NCBI GenBank assembly: GCA_027422505.1
Contig: JAPQWV010000484.1
Coordinates: forward strand, 408,001-472,000
DNA length: 64,000 bases
Reading direction: 5' to 3'
Source of the DNA: Craterostigma plantagineum
Lineage: Eukaryota; Streptophyta; Magnoliopsida; Lamiales; Linderniaceae
A program made the position numbers and the translations under genes. The notes below the pieces were generated by a model that was given only the letters and a program-made list of their open reading frames with translations, was not told where the DNA came from and did not search any database. Shown here one piece after another: positions 52,901-64,000 of this stretch (position 1 is its first letter; each line of letters opens with the position of its first letter).

Positions 52901-54283
52901 CGACTCGAGGAGTCCGAATATATCACAAGGACGAAAGGCAATACATGACAGATTTCCAGACGAGCACTTGTACTCAATACAAGCGGTAAGTGACAATACT
53001 CCTTGGTTTGCAGATTATGCTAATTATCTTGTCGTGAGGGTCTTGCCAAAGGAGTACATAAGTCAGCAAAAGAAAAAATTCTTTTCTGACCTGAAGTACT
53101 ACTTTTGGGAAGATCCGTATCTTTTCAGGTGATGTACGGACCATGTGACACGTCGATCCGTCTCCTTCCCAGAGACGACACAGATTCTTAGGCATTGCCA
53201 CAATGGACCGAATGGAGGGCACTACGCAGCCAACCGAACTGCTCAGAAGGTGCTGGAGGGCGGATTCTACTGGCCCGATTTTCAAGGACGCCCAAAGGTA
53301 CGTTGACACTTGTTATCAGTGTCAACGCACAGGTAATCTCTCATAATGCGACAAATGGCTCAGAACTTTAATTGATAGGTGCTATTTTTGACGTATGGGG
53401 TATAGATTTCATGGGTCTATTTCCTAGCTCATATAATAACAAGTACATCCTAGTCGTTGTACGTGTCCAAGTGGGCCGAGGCGCAAGCCTTGCCCACGAA
53501 TGATGGTAGGGTAGTCGTTAGATATTTATCTGCATTATTTTCACAATTTGGGGCACATAGATGCATCATTAGTGATAAAGGCATTCATTTCTGTAACACC
53601 CAGTTTGCCCGCACGTTAGAGCGTTACAGTGTTAGACACAGCCTATCTACCCCTTACCACCCCCAAGCTAGCGGTTAGGTCAAAGTAGTGAACCGTGAGT
53701 TGCAACGCATCTTAGAAATGACCATAGAAGGAAACCGTAGGGAGTGGGCGAATAAGTTGAACGATGCACTTTGGGGATAAGGACTGCAGATAAGACACCC
53801 ATAAGCATTACACCGTATAGATTAGTATATGGGAAGGCATGCCACCTACCCATTGAACTCGAACATAAGGCTTATTGGGCAATCAAGTCCTTGAATCTTG
53901 ATTTAGGAGAAGCCAGCGGAAAGCGGCAACTCCAAATCAACGAGTTAGATGAGTGGCGTTTACCGGCTTATGATAACGCTCGAATGTATAAGGAACTCTC
54001 GAAAGATTACCATAACAAGAAATTAGGCAAAGTTGAGAGTTTCAGGAAGGGGACCAAGTCCTTTTCTTTAATTCTCGACTTAGGCTTTTTCCCAGCAAAC
54101 TTAGATCACGTCGGTTGGGAACATTCACTGTTACTCGTGTTCTCCTTACGGAACTGTCGAGATTTCAGGAATGGAACAGGGAACCTTCAAGGTGAACAAC
54201 CTCAGGTTGAAACACTATCAAGGAGGCAAGGGAGACACGAGCGAAAAATGAGGTGCTATACCTGGACTTCCAGCCATCATTAG
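52900..54283 (+). pseudogene. Athila integrase, degenerate
   Basis: Pieces are a zinc-finger part HCHNGPNGGHYAANRTAQKV (53195-53255), the catalytic core [31 protein letters not shown] and LSTPYHPQASG (53458-53678), a TAG directly after it, and the C-terminal region [20 protein letters not shown] with [11 protein letters not shown] (53810-53910). Frames shift several times; the second catalytic Asp (SDKG) is visible, the Glu region is past a stop. Confidence 0.83.
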
Positions 54284-54349
54284 CGAATGAAGGAATCGCT
54301 TCTTGGAAGGCAACCCAGGTATTTTCCTTCATGTATTTATAAAGAAAAG

Positions 54350-54630
54350 GTCCACGGCCATGTCCTTAAGGACTCACGGCCGTGACGTATCTACGTTCGC
54401 CATTGTCCCGTTTCACAGCCTATGGCTTAAGCCATCACGACCGTGACAGCAAGCGAGGTCCTTTCGAGTTCTCTGCTTCATGTCACGGCCGTGACACTAG
54501 CGGGTCAAAAAAAAGAAGTACCTCGCTGTGCTATGTCATGGCCAGAAGCTTAAGCTTCACGGCCGTGACTCCATCCAGTGGCACTTGCTGCCTCTTGTCA
54601 TGGCCAGTTGCTTATGCTTCACGGCCGAAC
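54350..54630. repeat. CACGGCCGTGA palindrome field between integrase and late ORF
   Basis: At least five sites of the same palindrome as in the LTR (TCACGGCCGTGAC near 54372, 54481 and 54559; variants CACGACCGTGA and CACGGCCGAAC). They alternate with half sites such as GTCATGGCCAG. The motif is thus shared between the LTR and an internal position of one element. Confidence 0.85.
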
Positions 54631-55444
54631 ACATATGGATTTATTAAAAAATATATATTTTAACCCTAAAAGCATGCGACCCCAACCCATTTTTTTCCCT
54701 TCACTTTCATCCTCTCTCACGCCCGCACCAAAAGCATCCACCATCCAAAACCACCTCCGACCAACACCTACCAACGCCGCCAACAACTTGCCGCCCGACC
54801 CAATGCCGAAAAACCCATATAACCCTGATTCAAACTCGTTTAAGCCCGAAAGGTACGCTTTTTCCAACCTCTTAGGTTTCACTTCGCGGGATTTCGTCAA
54901 TTTTCATTAAATCTGGGCATGAATACATTATTCTTTGTCTTAGACACGATGGGACTATCATAGGAGTGCTTAATTCGTTGACATTGGCCAAAAAATTTTG
55001 AATTCTTTTACTATGAACCCTAATTTTAGAATTTGGGAATTTTCAAAATTGGGCCTAATTGGGTGTTTTCTTGCTCTTTTATGGATAGATACATGATATG
55101 AACACATTGAGTATGCTTAATTTGTTGACTCCGTCCATTAATTTTGATTTTAGGTTGATAAACCCTAAATTTTCGAATTTGTAGGGATTGTTTATTTCAG
55201 TGCATCTGATGGTGTTAGTTAGCATTGTTTATATGATGAATTATATTGGTAAGTTTGATTGGCAAGTCGATTTTGGGATTAGATTGCATGTTCTTGCTTG
55301 CACGCCACGTGTTTGATAAATTGCCAAGTTGAATTTTTCATGTGTTATTGAATATACAATTATCTATTGTGTCGCTATTTTGGTCGAGTCAAGCTGTCTT
55401 CATAATGTTATTTTTCGCGAGCTCTCATACGTTTTATAGGTACT

Positions 55445-56712
55445 ATGACTCGAAGCTGCTCAACCGCTCAGTGTGACCCAGCCTCGCGCTCGCCCGTTCG
55501 TCAAAGGCGACGCGACTCTACGCCGACACTGCTACCTGCTATGCAGCAATTCACTGACGAGGCCCAAATGGCTCGGTACAAAAGTCTGAAAGTGATGCAG
55601 TTCATCCCCATTGACCAAATTGACCACGAGATGCTGGCAAAGCACCACATCGACGACCAAGTCGCCCAGTAACTGTCGCGCAGTGGATGGGCCACCTTCT
55701 TCCATATTGACGAGCCGGCTTACAAGGAGCTCACGTTGGAGTTCCTATCCATATTCTCCCACAAGGAATACGGCTACAAAACAGTCAAATTCCGGGCGTT
55801 CAACATGGATCACTCGGTGGACGTAGACGACTTCTGTCGAGCTCTTGGCGTGCCAGCACCTTATTTCAGGCCAGTCGTCCCATTCCCAGACAAGCACTAC
55901 ATGGATTATCTTCAGCACCCAGGGGACAGACTCGCCTGTTGGGCCGAACGCCCAGGTGAGCTAGAAGTCAGTGTAAAGACCTCGAAGGCATCTTCGCTCA
56001 TGAACCCAGGCCTGTGCTACATCCACCACCTACTGATGACGTCGCTCACACCGATGGGCGACTCGGACGGAGCGATCACACTATGTGATTTATTCTACTT
56101 AGCCAAGATGCAGCGAGGCGAAGAAGTCCATATGGGGATGGCCCTGGCCCACGCTTTCAGTAGTCAGGCAGAAACAAGAAGCCGTGGGAAGATCGCCATG
56201 GGGGCATTCGTTACTAAGGTCATCCAAGGTCTCCATTATTGTCCGGCGAACCCACCCGAGATGGAGGTCGTCGGCAGGCGCAACCCACTGAAATGAGGAG
56301 ATGCTCGTGAACATGAAGATGCTCGTAAGGTGTACGTTTGGCACGAGATGTATCATGGCCCGACAAACCACGTCGACGTCCTTGCCGACTAGCTCTACAT
56401 CGACGACCCCCACCATTGGACACAGACACGACGGGCGGGCACTACTATTCCGAATATTATCAGGGCGAGTCGTCTGGTGTCGCCCCATACGCGTCAACAG
56501 TGGACCTCGAAGCACTACGCCAGGAGATGATGCGCTTGAACGCTGATGCTCTGCGACGCAATGAAGAGGCCTGGTGCTATAACGAAGAAACTCGGCACCA
56601 ACAGGAAGAGTACAAGCGACGAAAGGAGGAAGTCCACCGTCGGTACCGTGAAGAGCAACAACGCTATGATCTGGCCCTTCGAGCCATGGAAAATGTTGTC
56701 AAGGTTACGTAG
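55445..56712 (+). pseudogene. ATHILA-family late ORF (putative plant transposon protein)
   Basis: ATG at 55445 opens MTRSCSTAQCD, basic and Ser/Arg-rich, then after a TAA at 55670-55672 the same frame continues GWATFFHIDEPAYKELTLEF, FRAFNMDHSVDVDDFCRALG, MNPGLCYIHHLLMTSLTP and KMQRGEEVHMGMALAHAF up to TGA 56294-56296. This fits the ATHILA ORF-1 (PF03078) family. A frame change near 56300 leads to a coiled-coil tail (ALRRNEEAW, RRKEEVHRRYREEQQRYDL) ending at 56712. The product is specific to Athila-lineage elements; its role is unknown. Upstream 54660-55440 has an AT-rich, intron-like leader. Confidence 0.78.
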
Positions 56713-57219
56713 GAGTCGCTGCGCACCTTCACCCAAGGCCACCCTCCCAGCCACCACCCCCTTAGTGACGCTTTTTTTCTTTTCTTTAGACATTTCATTT
56801 GTTTGAGTAGTCGTTTGTGTCTATTTTTATTTGTTTATGACTATGATGTTTATAACTATGCCTATAGTTATTATCTATGACTATTCTCTTTTTACGTTTT
56901 CTTTTCCTTTTAGTAAGACCAGGATACGCATCACGAGTCAATACAACCGTCATGCGTTCAGTCGCGACCACGTCACTTATTCGTCGGGGGAGTCCCGTTC
57001 GTTTTAACCCACTTATCCCTTTTCTATTATTCATTTTTTACGTTGAGGACAACGTAGGTCTTAAGTGTGGCGAGGGGAAATTAGGTTGAAAGTTACGTGA
57101 AATTTTTTTTATGACGTGTCCGTGAGCTATTAATTTCGTTGTAAAGGCATGAATTATTAAAATCAGGCTTGATTGTAGGGTTTATTCCCTTAGTTAGCCA
57201 TTTTGAAATCAGGCATGAT
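56713..57219. other. Athila region after the late ORF
   Basis: Non-coding. It contains TTGAGGACAACGTAGG and CTTAAGTGTGGCGAGGGG (57040-57077), which resemble the polypurine-tract region at 59968-60000, so the terminal region may have been duplicated before the insertion that follows. Confidence 0.5.
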
Positions 57220-59061
57220 TGTTGGGTTACATCGGTGTCTCCCGAAGACGCCACGTCCCCGGGTACGGTGCGGGACAAAATTTTTCCGAATTCCCCGATT
57301 GCCCTCATTGCTCGGATCAGAATCATAACACATAGACACGTACTAGGACGGTCGAACCCGAAGAGAATTACTAGTTGAAGCGAGTGGCAGCTCGTCCTTT
57401 TCTTCAACGCTGCGTTGATGGTGGTGGATTGCATTCGATCGTCACGCCAACCTCGCAGTGTACCACAGAATCAGTTCTCTAAAGATGGATAGAGAGAACC
57501 GAGCCGTCGCGTGGGAGAAAAGTGTGTGCATTCGGTGAGTGTATTTTGTGCCTTTAGTAATTTCGATAAATCACTCAATGGAGCACGAAATTTCTCCACA
57601 TAAATTATGAAATAGGGATGTCCTATTTATACTAAGCTAGAATCGAAAATCCCAAGAATATCTCCAAGATATGATTTTCGAATTTTACTCCTTAAGTGGA
57701 GATTTTCTTTTGCCATATTTTTCTCTCTTTTGAATTCCAAATCCAAACTTAAGAAACCTTGCTATTATTTGAAAACCAACTTAAATGCCTAGTCAAACTA
57801 AGTATCTTTAAATATGATATAAAATTCGAAACTTAATCCTAGATTAATTTCGAAAGTTCAACTTAAAATAAATAATATTCCAAATATAATATTCCATATT
57901 TATATTTAATTTTTGAAATTACTTCCCAAGTTATAATTCAAAAATCAGCTTAGGGTTTAAATTCCAATTTTACCCTCAAGCCTTTTAAGCACTTGGCCCA
58001 GCCCAAGTCGTAAGGTTAGTTTTTTAACGGCCCGAGTCCCACTAAGGCTCGCGACCCAATGGCCCAAGGCCCATTAAGGCCCAAAATACATTCTCTCCCT
58101 ATCAGTACACGTTGATGATTCTTTTAAGCCCGACTCTCTAGGTTCGACTCAATCGGCAAGGGAGAAATCCAAGAGTCTGGTAGTTACCTAGCCAATCCCG
58201 CAGTACCGGGCCGTAACCTGCAAATTTCGACCCAGTCTTTATTCCAGAACCTCACTATAGATTATAGTACTACGTATAAACCCTTCAACTGTATCCCAAT
58301 CGGGTTAGAGCCATGGTCTATGTCAAACTCACTGAACTCGATTCTATGATAAAACGGAGACGAGGCAAATTATCAAACTACCCTCCATGTCCAACATGAG
58401 TTAGTTCAATACCTTGACCAAGGATTTCGTAATTTCCTGTTGCCGTCCTAATGGGACACTTATCCGATTACTTGCGAGACTGTGAATCTGTACTCGGTGG
58501 TCTAAGCCCGGCATCACAATCGTCATCAAGACCGCATCTAGCCCACTTACCCATGCAACAGCAAATCGAGTCGAGGGGAACCAGTGACAGTCAAGACTTC
58601 AAAGTCAACTCCGTCAAAGCCCCTTTTGGTCTATGGTTCACGTAGACTACTATAGTGTTGTCATCGGTCATTAACACTCCTTGAGTAATAAGCCATGTTC
58701 GACCGTACGACCCGTGCATCAGTGTCCATGGAACGACTCAATACCTTCATTCGACTCGTATCACAAGTCATGACTCCGCTTCCAAGCGGGAAATCAGCAT
58801 ACGATAGGTCATCGACACATAAGCCGTGATCGGTTATCCAACACCCAACTGAAGCCTCAGGCTTACGGACTGTTAGTGTTCGAGGTTAAGAGTCCACTGG
58901 TGCCTTCTCTCGTGCCCATCGAGAACTGAGACTCAACTCGACACGTTTGGATTTATTCATTTATTGCTTTACCGGATGCTAAGTAAACTCATATATCAAT
59001 AAACGAACAACGCCTTTCAATAAACACACGTAATATCATATTACATAAGAATTCGAATGAT
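57215..59061. mobile_element. Possible solo LTR inserted in the Athila 3' region
   Basis: About 1.84 kb starting TGTTGGGTTACATCGG at 57220 is flanked by ATGAT (57215-57219 and 59057-59061). The right end ATTCGA is not the expected CA, so the boundary is weak. The interior is LTR-like, non-coding, with an AT-rich left half and a GC-richer right half (from about 58100). No primer site or coding region is present. Confidence 0.4.
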
Positions 59062-60001
59062 AAATAAGCTAATGCCCTATACAATCTTATCCTCGTATAG
59101 CATTCGAGGGCTTATTCCTAGCATAAGCCTCCAGAGATCATCTGAACCTGAGTTGATTGGAATAGAGCAGAGGTCGAACATGAAGGTTTCTGCTTTAATG
59201 TCTGATTTAATGTTCTTCTCTGTTATTCGGTGAAATGACTCTATTCTTCTTGACCATTTTCTAAAATGACTCGATCCCTTGCATAATCCTGCCCATAAAC
59301 CTTTTGCAAGGTATAGGTTTTGGTAATTAGTCCTAGGTACACGGCATTCGCTGTGACGATGTATTCTTTGCGACAAATGCCAAACCTTGATGTTTAGGGA
59401 ATAAGGGCAGTGCACAAAATCAGAGCGTAACTAACGTGAAAGGGCAGAAAATGAAAGAAAACTGAGTTGAGAGGGTAGGGCAGGAAAATCTAGGATTCAG
59501 AGTGAGAATGTTGAGTCTTATGTTGGGACATGACTGTCAGTTATCATGTTATATTCTTTGAGTTTTCCTTATGTGTCTAGCCTTCAGATTACGTGTTAGT
59601 ATCTATGCTTATCACCTCATTATTGTTTGACTCCGTTTCGACCGAAAAGACTCTCAGATTTACGCTTGCCACTTTAAGTAGTAGATATGCAATTAGCTTG
59701 CAAGCCTATGGTAGGGGTTAGACTAGCGCACGATTTGAGCGATTCACTATATACTAGCCTATACACAGAGTGATTTGAGTGAATCTTTGTGAGGTATGGC
59801 TCTCGATTGGTAGTGCTAAGGAAGTTCAGGTTGATAGGTGGCGATCATTTGTGTACTGTCCATGATTGTTTGCTTGATTCCATTTTGTGCTTTCTAGCTA
59901 CGATGATAAGTTGCGAACTATTATGCCGTTATCTTGATTGGATGCCTTGTCTGACTTCTAATTTACTTGAGGACAAGCAAATGCTTAAGTGTGGGGAGGT
60001 T
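59062..60001. other. Athila 3' untranslated region and polypurine tract
   Basis: Non-coding sequence leading to GAGGACAAGCAAATGCTTAAGTGTGGGGAGG, where the purine tract AAGTGTGGGGAGGT (59987-60000) directly precedes the 3' LTR start TGATAAACG at 60002. The 112-codon antisense frame at 59077-59415 has no recognisable motif. Confidence 0.7.
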
Positions 60002-60618
60002 TGATAAACGTATTTTAATACGTTCATTGTAGTTTTTAATTGTTTTATAATAGAGTTTTCGTAATAATTTTATGCACTTATTAACACTTTTTACGCCTAT
60101 GTTGATATTGAAGGACCTCAGGGAGGCCGAGCAAGAAGGAGCGAAAACGAGGCAACACGGATCAAAACTATGAAAACAGTAAGGTGTCACGGCGTGACAC
60201 CTCGTGCACAAGGCCGTGACAACGGGCAGAAGCCAAACCCAGAGACAGTCACGGCCATGAAGTGTATCACACTAGGCCGTCACAACGAGCAGTGAGCAAC
60301 GAAATTCACACTATGATTTCGTGCACAAGGCCGTGATAACGGGCAGAGACTCGAAGCAAAGAGGTTCACGGCCGTGAATCCTAGTGCACTTGGCCGTGAC
60401 TGTCACGGCCGTGAAGGCCCATGTCCCAGGCTGTGAAGGTTGCGAAAGTCCTTATATAAAAGCCCAATTTCGATTCTAAAAAGGGAAGAACATATCAGAT
60501 CACAACCCTAAGCATAGAGTGACGAAAGCAAATACTCGATCCTCACCGTTAGTAATTGTTGAAAATCTTAGATCCCCGCGAGCGTCTAGTGCGACAACAA
60601 ATCGTGAGTGGGTAGGAA
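60002..60618 (+). repeat. Athila 3' LTR, internally deleted and truncated
   Basis: Starts TGATAAACG and matches the 5' LTR through the CACGGCCGTGA field (60183-60435). It then lacks about 420 bp (equivalent to 47716-48140), resumes at GCAAATACTCGATCC and breaks off after GAGTGGGTAGGAAA. Divergence from the 5' LTR is considerable, marking an old element. Confidence 0.85.
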
Positions 60619-60805
60619 ACCGATGGCCATGAATCCGCCACGTCGCCCTTTAATACGAACCTTTCATTAATATATAATATATATAAACTAATATTATAAT
60701 AATAATATTATTTTACTATATCTTTGTTTCCTTGTGTCGGTTGCTTTTTTCTTGTGGCTAAACACCCAACAACATCATCTTAAAACGTCAACATCATATT
60801 TGTAT
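60619..60805. other. Short AT-rich gap, no gene
   Basis: Contains a TAATATATAATATA run (60668-60720). No coding or terminal motif is seen. Confidence 0.5.
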
Positions 60806-62235
60806 GTGGCGTCCCACCATCTACTACCATTTCCGATACCACTTACGTGACTAGCAATAACATAAATTAGAAGATATGCGAAAATGCGTATAAATTTTTT
60901 TCCTTTTATATAAAGGAAACTAAACTGTACATGGCAAAATGTCATTTACATCCTTAGTACATGGGAGGTATCTACAAATGTGTAGCAAAAGAAAACTGTA
61001 ACGCATACAGGTCGCACCCTCAAAGTCCCTGGAAGTTTCAAAAGATCAGCCTTGCCATCGAGGCGATCACGTATCGTGGTCTCGCGCACCTACAACACAT
61101 AAAGTGAGGAGTGAGCTATAAAGCTCAGTAAGTAGGAATATGCAATGTCATGCACGTGTAACCACGCAAAGGCATCCACGCCAATGCATCTAAACCCTTA
61201 TAGAATCAAACTCAATCTCATATCTCTCATGGCCCTCGGCTAACTTACTATGCACCGTACTGAGCTCACATCCAATATGGATAAATTATAATGACCCACG
61301 CTGGGTGGCCTACGCCAGGTTTCCTTAGGTCGTCCCTTCCCAGATCGTCCCCTCTGCCATGCGGTAGTCCACGCTGGTTAGCCTACGCTAGGGATTCCCC
61401 CTAGGTCTCTCCTTCCCAGGTCGGTCCTTACCGCTAGCAAGGCAGTTGCCTATGCCAATGAGCCTATGCTAGCATAGCTTAGTCGCTCCCGGGTCGCTCC
61501 TCCTGCCTCAATAAAATAGCCGACGGGGTACTGTGTCGTCATGGTGCCATAGAAGTAGCCCTGACTCAACGGTGTGTCGACATCAAATGCCCATTCCGGA
61601 AAATATCATTCGCTCTCCGACGATCAATATAATGCATTCCCGCCCTCGTAAAATCCCCAAATGATTATGCATGCATATGAATTTGCCATGTGAAATGTAT
61701 AAGGAACACATGTCATAGATAAATTCACGCCACATAAAAGTCGTCACATAATATCATTGAAGCGGATAGTCACGCAAATAAGCACATATGAATTAATTAT
61801 GTGGTGTAATTAATTCCCACTTACCTAGTGTCCTGAAGTTATTTGCTAAATATCTGATGAACTTCCTAGTGTATCGATCCTTAGACACGAAAAAGTTATA
61901 AAGACAGTGTATTAGCTAAGTTAGCCGACTATATGAATTTTCGTAATGCCTAAGTGCTAAATAGTTATGTTCGAAATTTAAGATGTTAAATATGCAAACA
62001 TCGAAATCTGTTCAAAAATAAATAAAGTTCGAAATCTATGTCAGTATCGAGAATATCTATCGTAAATAGCTAGGTTCCGAATATTAGTTAAGTATCGTGA
62101 TTCTATTATGAGAACGTCATGTGTCGAAATAGGTTTCGAAAATCGACGGAGTTCAAAAATCAAATGGATTACGAGAATTTGATTCGAAATTTTGTTTCGA
62201 GAATTAGATGGTTTTGAAAATTTCTAAGTGTTGAA
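60806..62235 (-). repeat. Gypsy LTR, family B, copy 2
   Basis: Begins TGGCGTCCCACCATC on the plus strand, which would be the 3' end of an LTR on the minus strand. It shares with 31845-32540 the GATCACGTATCGTGGTC, CCTACAACACATAAA, hairpin TGAGCT-ATAA-AGCTCA (61112-61127) and the CCTACGCTAGG field (61300-61510). A GAAAATGCG...TTTTTTTCCTTTTAT...TACATGGCAAAA block near its end resembles the same position of the TR-GAG LTR. The right part (about 61900-62235) has many TCGAAA motifs. Primer site and tract are missing, and the following gag is in the opposite orientation, so it is a truncated or rearranged LTR. Confidence 0.7.
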
Positions 62236-62241
62236 AACTAG

Positions 62242-64000
62242 ATGATCGCGAGCGTGTACGTTAATATATTAAATAAAGGTTCGTGCAAGTACGTCGTGAG
62301 AGCTGCCAAGGCTGCAGAATTGGAACAACTTAGGCAAGAAGGGAGTTCAGTGGCAGAGTATACCCGTCGTTTTGAAGAGTTGGCACGATTTGCACCACAC
62401 CTAGTTGCGACGGAGGAGTTGAGGGTGGACATCTATGTGCAGGGTCTACGGAAAGGGATTTCTTGCATTGTTAGTGCCTTCCCTGTCACTACTTTTAGTG
62501 ACATTTGTCAACAGGCCCAATGAGTCGAGAGAGCCGAATAACGCACGGATGAGAGAGTACCATCGCAACAACAAAGATCGCAGCCTCAGCAATATCAGAC
62601 ACCACAATCCTCACATTGGCAAGGTCTCGGTCCTCGTCGAACTCAAGGAAAAAGGACTCGCGGGCAATCTAGTGGTCGAGGCAAGGGACAGACTGAATCT
62701 GCCAACCACGGGACTATCACACAAGGAGGAACTATGCCTGCCACATCAATTGGGAGTCCTAACTGGAGTGCTTGCTATCGATGTGGAAGGACGGGGCATT
62801 TGGTTAGGGACTGCCCACTACCTAGAGTATCTGGCCCGCTGTCATGTTATACTTGTGGCCAGTCGGGCCACACTAGTAGGAACTGCCCTCAGAGACAGTA
62901 CCCGCCGCCGCAACAACAGCAAACGTCGACTAGTGGAGGACCAACTAGGGTATTTACTATGATACATAGAGCCACAGAGACAGACCCTACATTTGTATCA
63001 GGTTATCTTCTAATCGCCTCCTTACATGCTCGTGCCCTATTTGATTCTGGTGCTACCCATTCCTTTGCGTCTCTTGCATTCATGCATCGATTAGGATTAC
63101 AACCTGAGGCCTCTGATGTTGAGTATAATCGTAATTGATATATATGGATTTGATGTGATTTTGGGAATGGATTGGCTGTCGAGACATTTTGCCATTATTG
63201 ATTGTGCGAAGAAAATTATTACTTTCCGCCCGCCCAATCAGAAGAATTCACATGTCATGGGGATGATATGTATAGATAAATACATGTTATCTCGGCATTG
63301 GAGGCTAAACATCTACTCGATCACAGTCATGAAGGACTATTAACTCACCTATGTGAAACTAGCCGTAAGTCCTCAACGAGCCCTGAACAAGTGCCAATTG
63401 TTTATGACTTTCAGGATGTTTTCCCAAGTGATATTATGGGCTTACCCCCAACTCGTGAGATTGAGTTTAGTATTGACCTTCTGCCGGGTACTGCACCGAT
63501 TTCAATGGCACCATATCGCATGGCTCCGGTTGAGATGAAAGAGTTGCGAGAATAATTACAGGACTTTTTAGCTAAGGGTTTCATCAGGCCGAGCTTCTCA
63601 CCTTGGGGAGCCCCGGTCCTTTTTGTGAAGAAAAAGGATGGCTCTATGCGATTGTGTATTGACTATTGAGCTCTAAATAAGGTGACCATCAAGAACAAAT
63701 ACCCATTTCCAAGAATCGATGATCTTTTCGATCAGCTAAAGGGAGCTTTGTTCTTTCGTAAGATTGATTTGCGTACGGGTTACCACCAGTTGAGAATTAG
63801 GGAATGTGACATACCGAAGACAGCATTCAGGACTCGATATGGGCGCTATGAATTCCTAGTCATGCCATTCGGTTTGAGTAATGCACCCGCGGCTTTTATG
63901 GATTTAATGAATAGGGTATTTAGGGATTTCTTAGACCGGTTCGTGATTATATTCATCGACGACATCTTAATCTATTCACGAACTAAGGAGGAGCATCTTG
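62242..64000 (+). pseudogene. Gypsy gag-protease-RT, degenerate, running off the window
   Basis: The 5' part of gag is missing. AAKAAELEQLRQEGSSVAEY and ARFAPHLVATEELRVD give the end of the capsid domain; two CCHC knuckles follow (CYRCGRTGHLVRDC and CYTCGQSGHTSRNC, about 62773-62895), then protease [16 protein letters not shown] (about 63035), a deleted stretch, [15 protein letters not shown], and RT from DFQDVFPSDI through [31 protein letters not shown] and [12 protein letters not shown] at the window edge. Stops at 63553-63555 (TAA) and 63667-63669 (TGA) and frame changes near 62520 and 63130 make it a pseudogene. Two knuckles set it apart from the Tekay copy, which has one. Confidence 0.88.

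Larger units (their letters stand above)
47300..60618 (+). mobile_element. Degenerate Athila-type Ty3/Gypsy element
   Basis: 5' LTR (47300-48565, start missing), Asp-tRNA primer site (48572-48589), gag, protease, RT, RNase H remnant, integrase, a late ATHILA-family ORF, polypurine tract and a truncated 3' LTR (60002-60618). All coding parts carry stops and frame shifts. About 13.3 kb is long for Athila and includes a possible solo-LTR insertion at 57220-59056. The order and the primer site identify the Athila lineage. Confidence 0.9.

Noticed and set aside
55445..56712. Host gene or envelope protein
   Set aside because: Motifs fit the ATHILA ORF family found in retrotransposons; no signal peptide or membrane segment typical of an envelope protein is seen.
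59077..59415. 112-codon antisense frame in the Athila 3' region
   Set aside because: No recognisable motif, no neighbouring gene structure and located in a non-coding retrotransposon segment.

Overview
The window is a repeat-dense intergenic stretch of a flowering-plant nuclear genome, very probably a eudicot. The evidence is the set of plant-specific transposon families (Tekay-type and Athila Ty3/Gypsy elements, L1-type LINE with DUF4283, MULE transposase, Ac-like hAT, CACTA end, plant mobile domain and DUF1985 genes), initiator-Met and Asp tRNA primer sites, and one intact host gene resembling SARD4. No bacterial-type operons, CRISPR arrays or organelle genes are present. The order or species cannot be read from the sequence with confidence.

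Layout. 1-8912: tandem LTR-gag-LTR-gag array of a gag-only, non-autonomous LTR retrotransposon on the minus strand (TR-GAG type). 8913-9425: GA-rich microsatellite and a hairpin array of the TAGGCGACGG type. 9434-10418: non-autonomous hAT-like element carrying a tRNA-like segment. 10427-12278: AT-rich, no gene seen. 12288-15937: a MULE with 9-bp target duplication carrying a broken plant mobile domain gene, itself hit by a 481-bp Ac-like hAT (14710-15190). 16140-17192: SARD4-like ketimine reductase gene, minus strand, the only intact cellular gene. 17455-23178: a compound region with a frameshifted DEK_C gene fragment and two convergent, damaged DUF1985 gene copies forming a large diverged inverted repeat, with GGGACCC-type repeat arrays in their upstream introns. 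23265-23679: one end of a CACTA element. 23700-31655: a decayed MULE transposase gene split by a 6-kb L1-type LINE (25311-31323). 31845-33000: Gypsy LTR and gag remnants. 33000-35769: AT-rich repeat DNA with a TTTTCGGC motif array and a MITE-like inverted repeat. 35770-46064: a full-length Tekay-type element with near-identical LTRs and perfect CATCT target duplication, but with a frame break between reverse transcriptase and RNase H. 46561-47299: Copia remnant. 47300-60618: decayed Athila element. 60806-62235: another Gypsy LTR in reverse orientation. 62242-64000: decayed Gypsy gag-protease-RT running out of the window.

How parts relate. The TR-GAG array shares primer site, leader, Gag and polypurine tract with the full-length Tekay element but has unrelated LTR interiors, so it looks like a parasite of Tekay-type machinery. 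Layering is clear: hAT in MULE gene, LINE in MULE transposase, Tekay in older repeat DNA. The most unusual theme is that at least six unrelated repeats carry dense arrays of short CG-centred, often palindromic motifs, each element with its own motif, in LTR interiors, subterminal regions or first introns. All frames, counts and boundaries were read by eye; no database search or alignment program was used.
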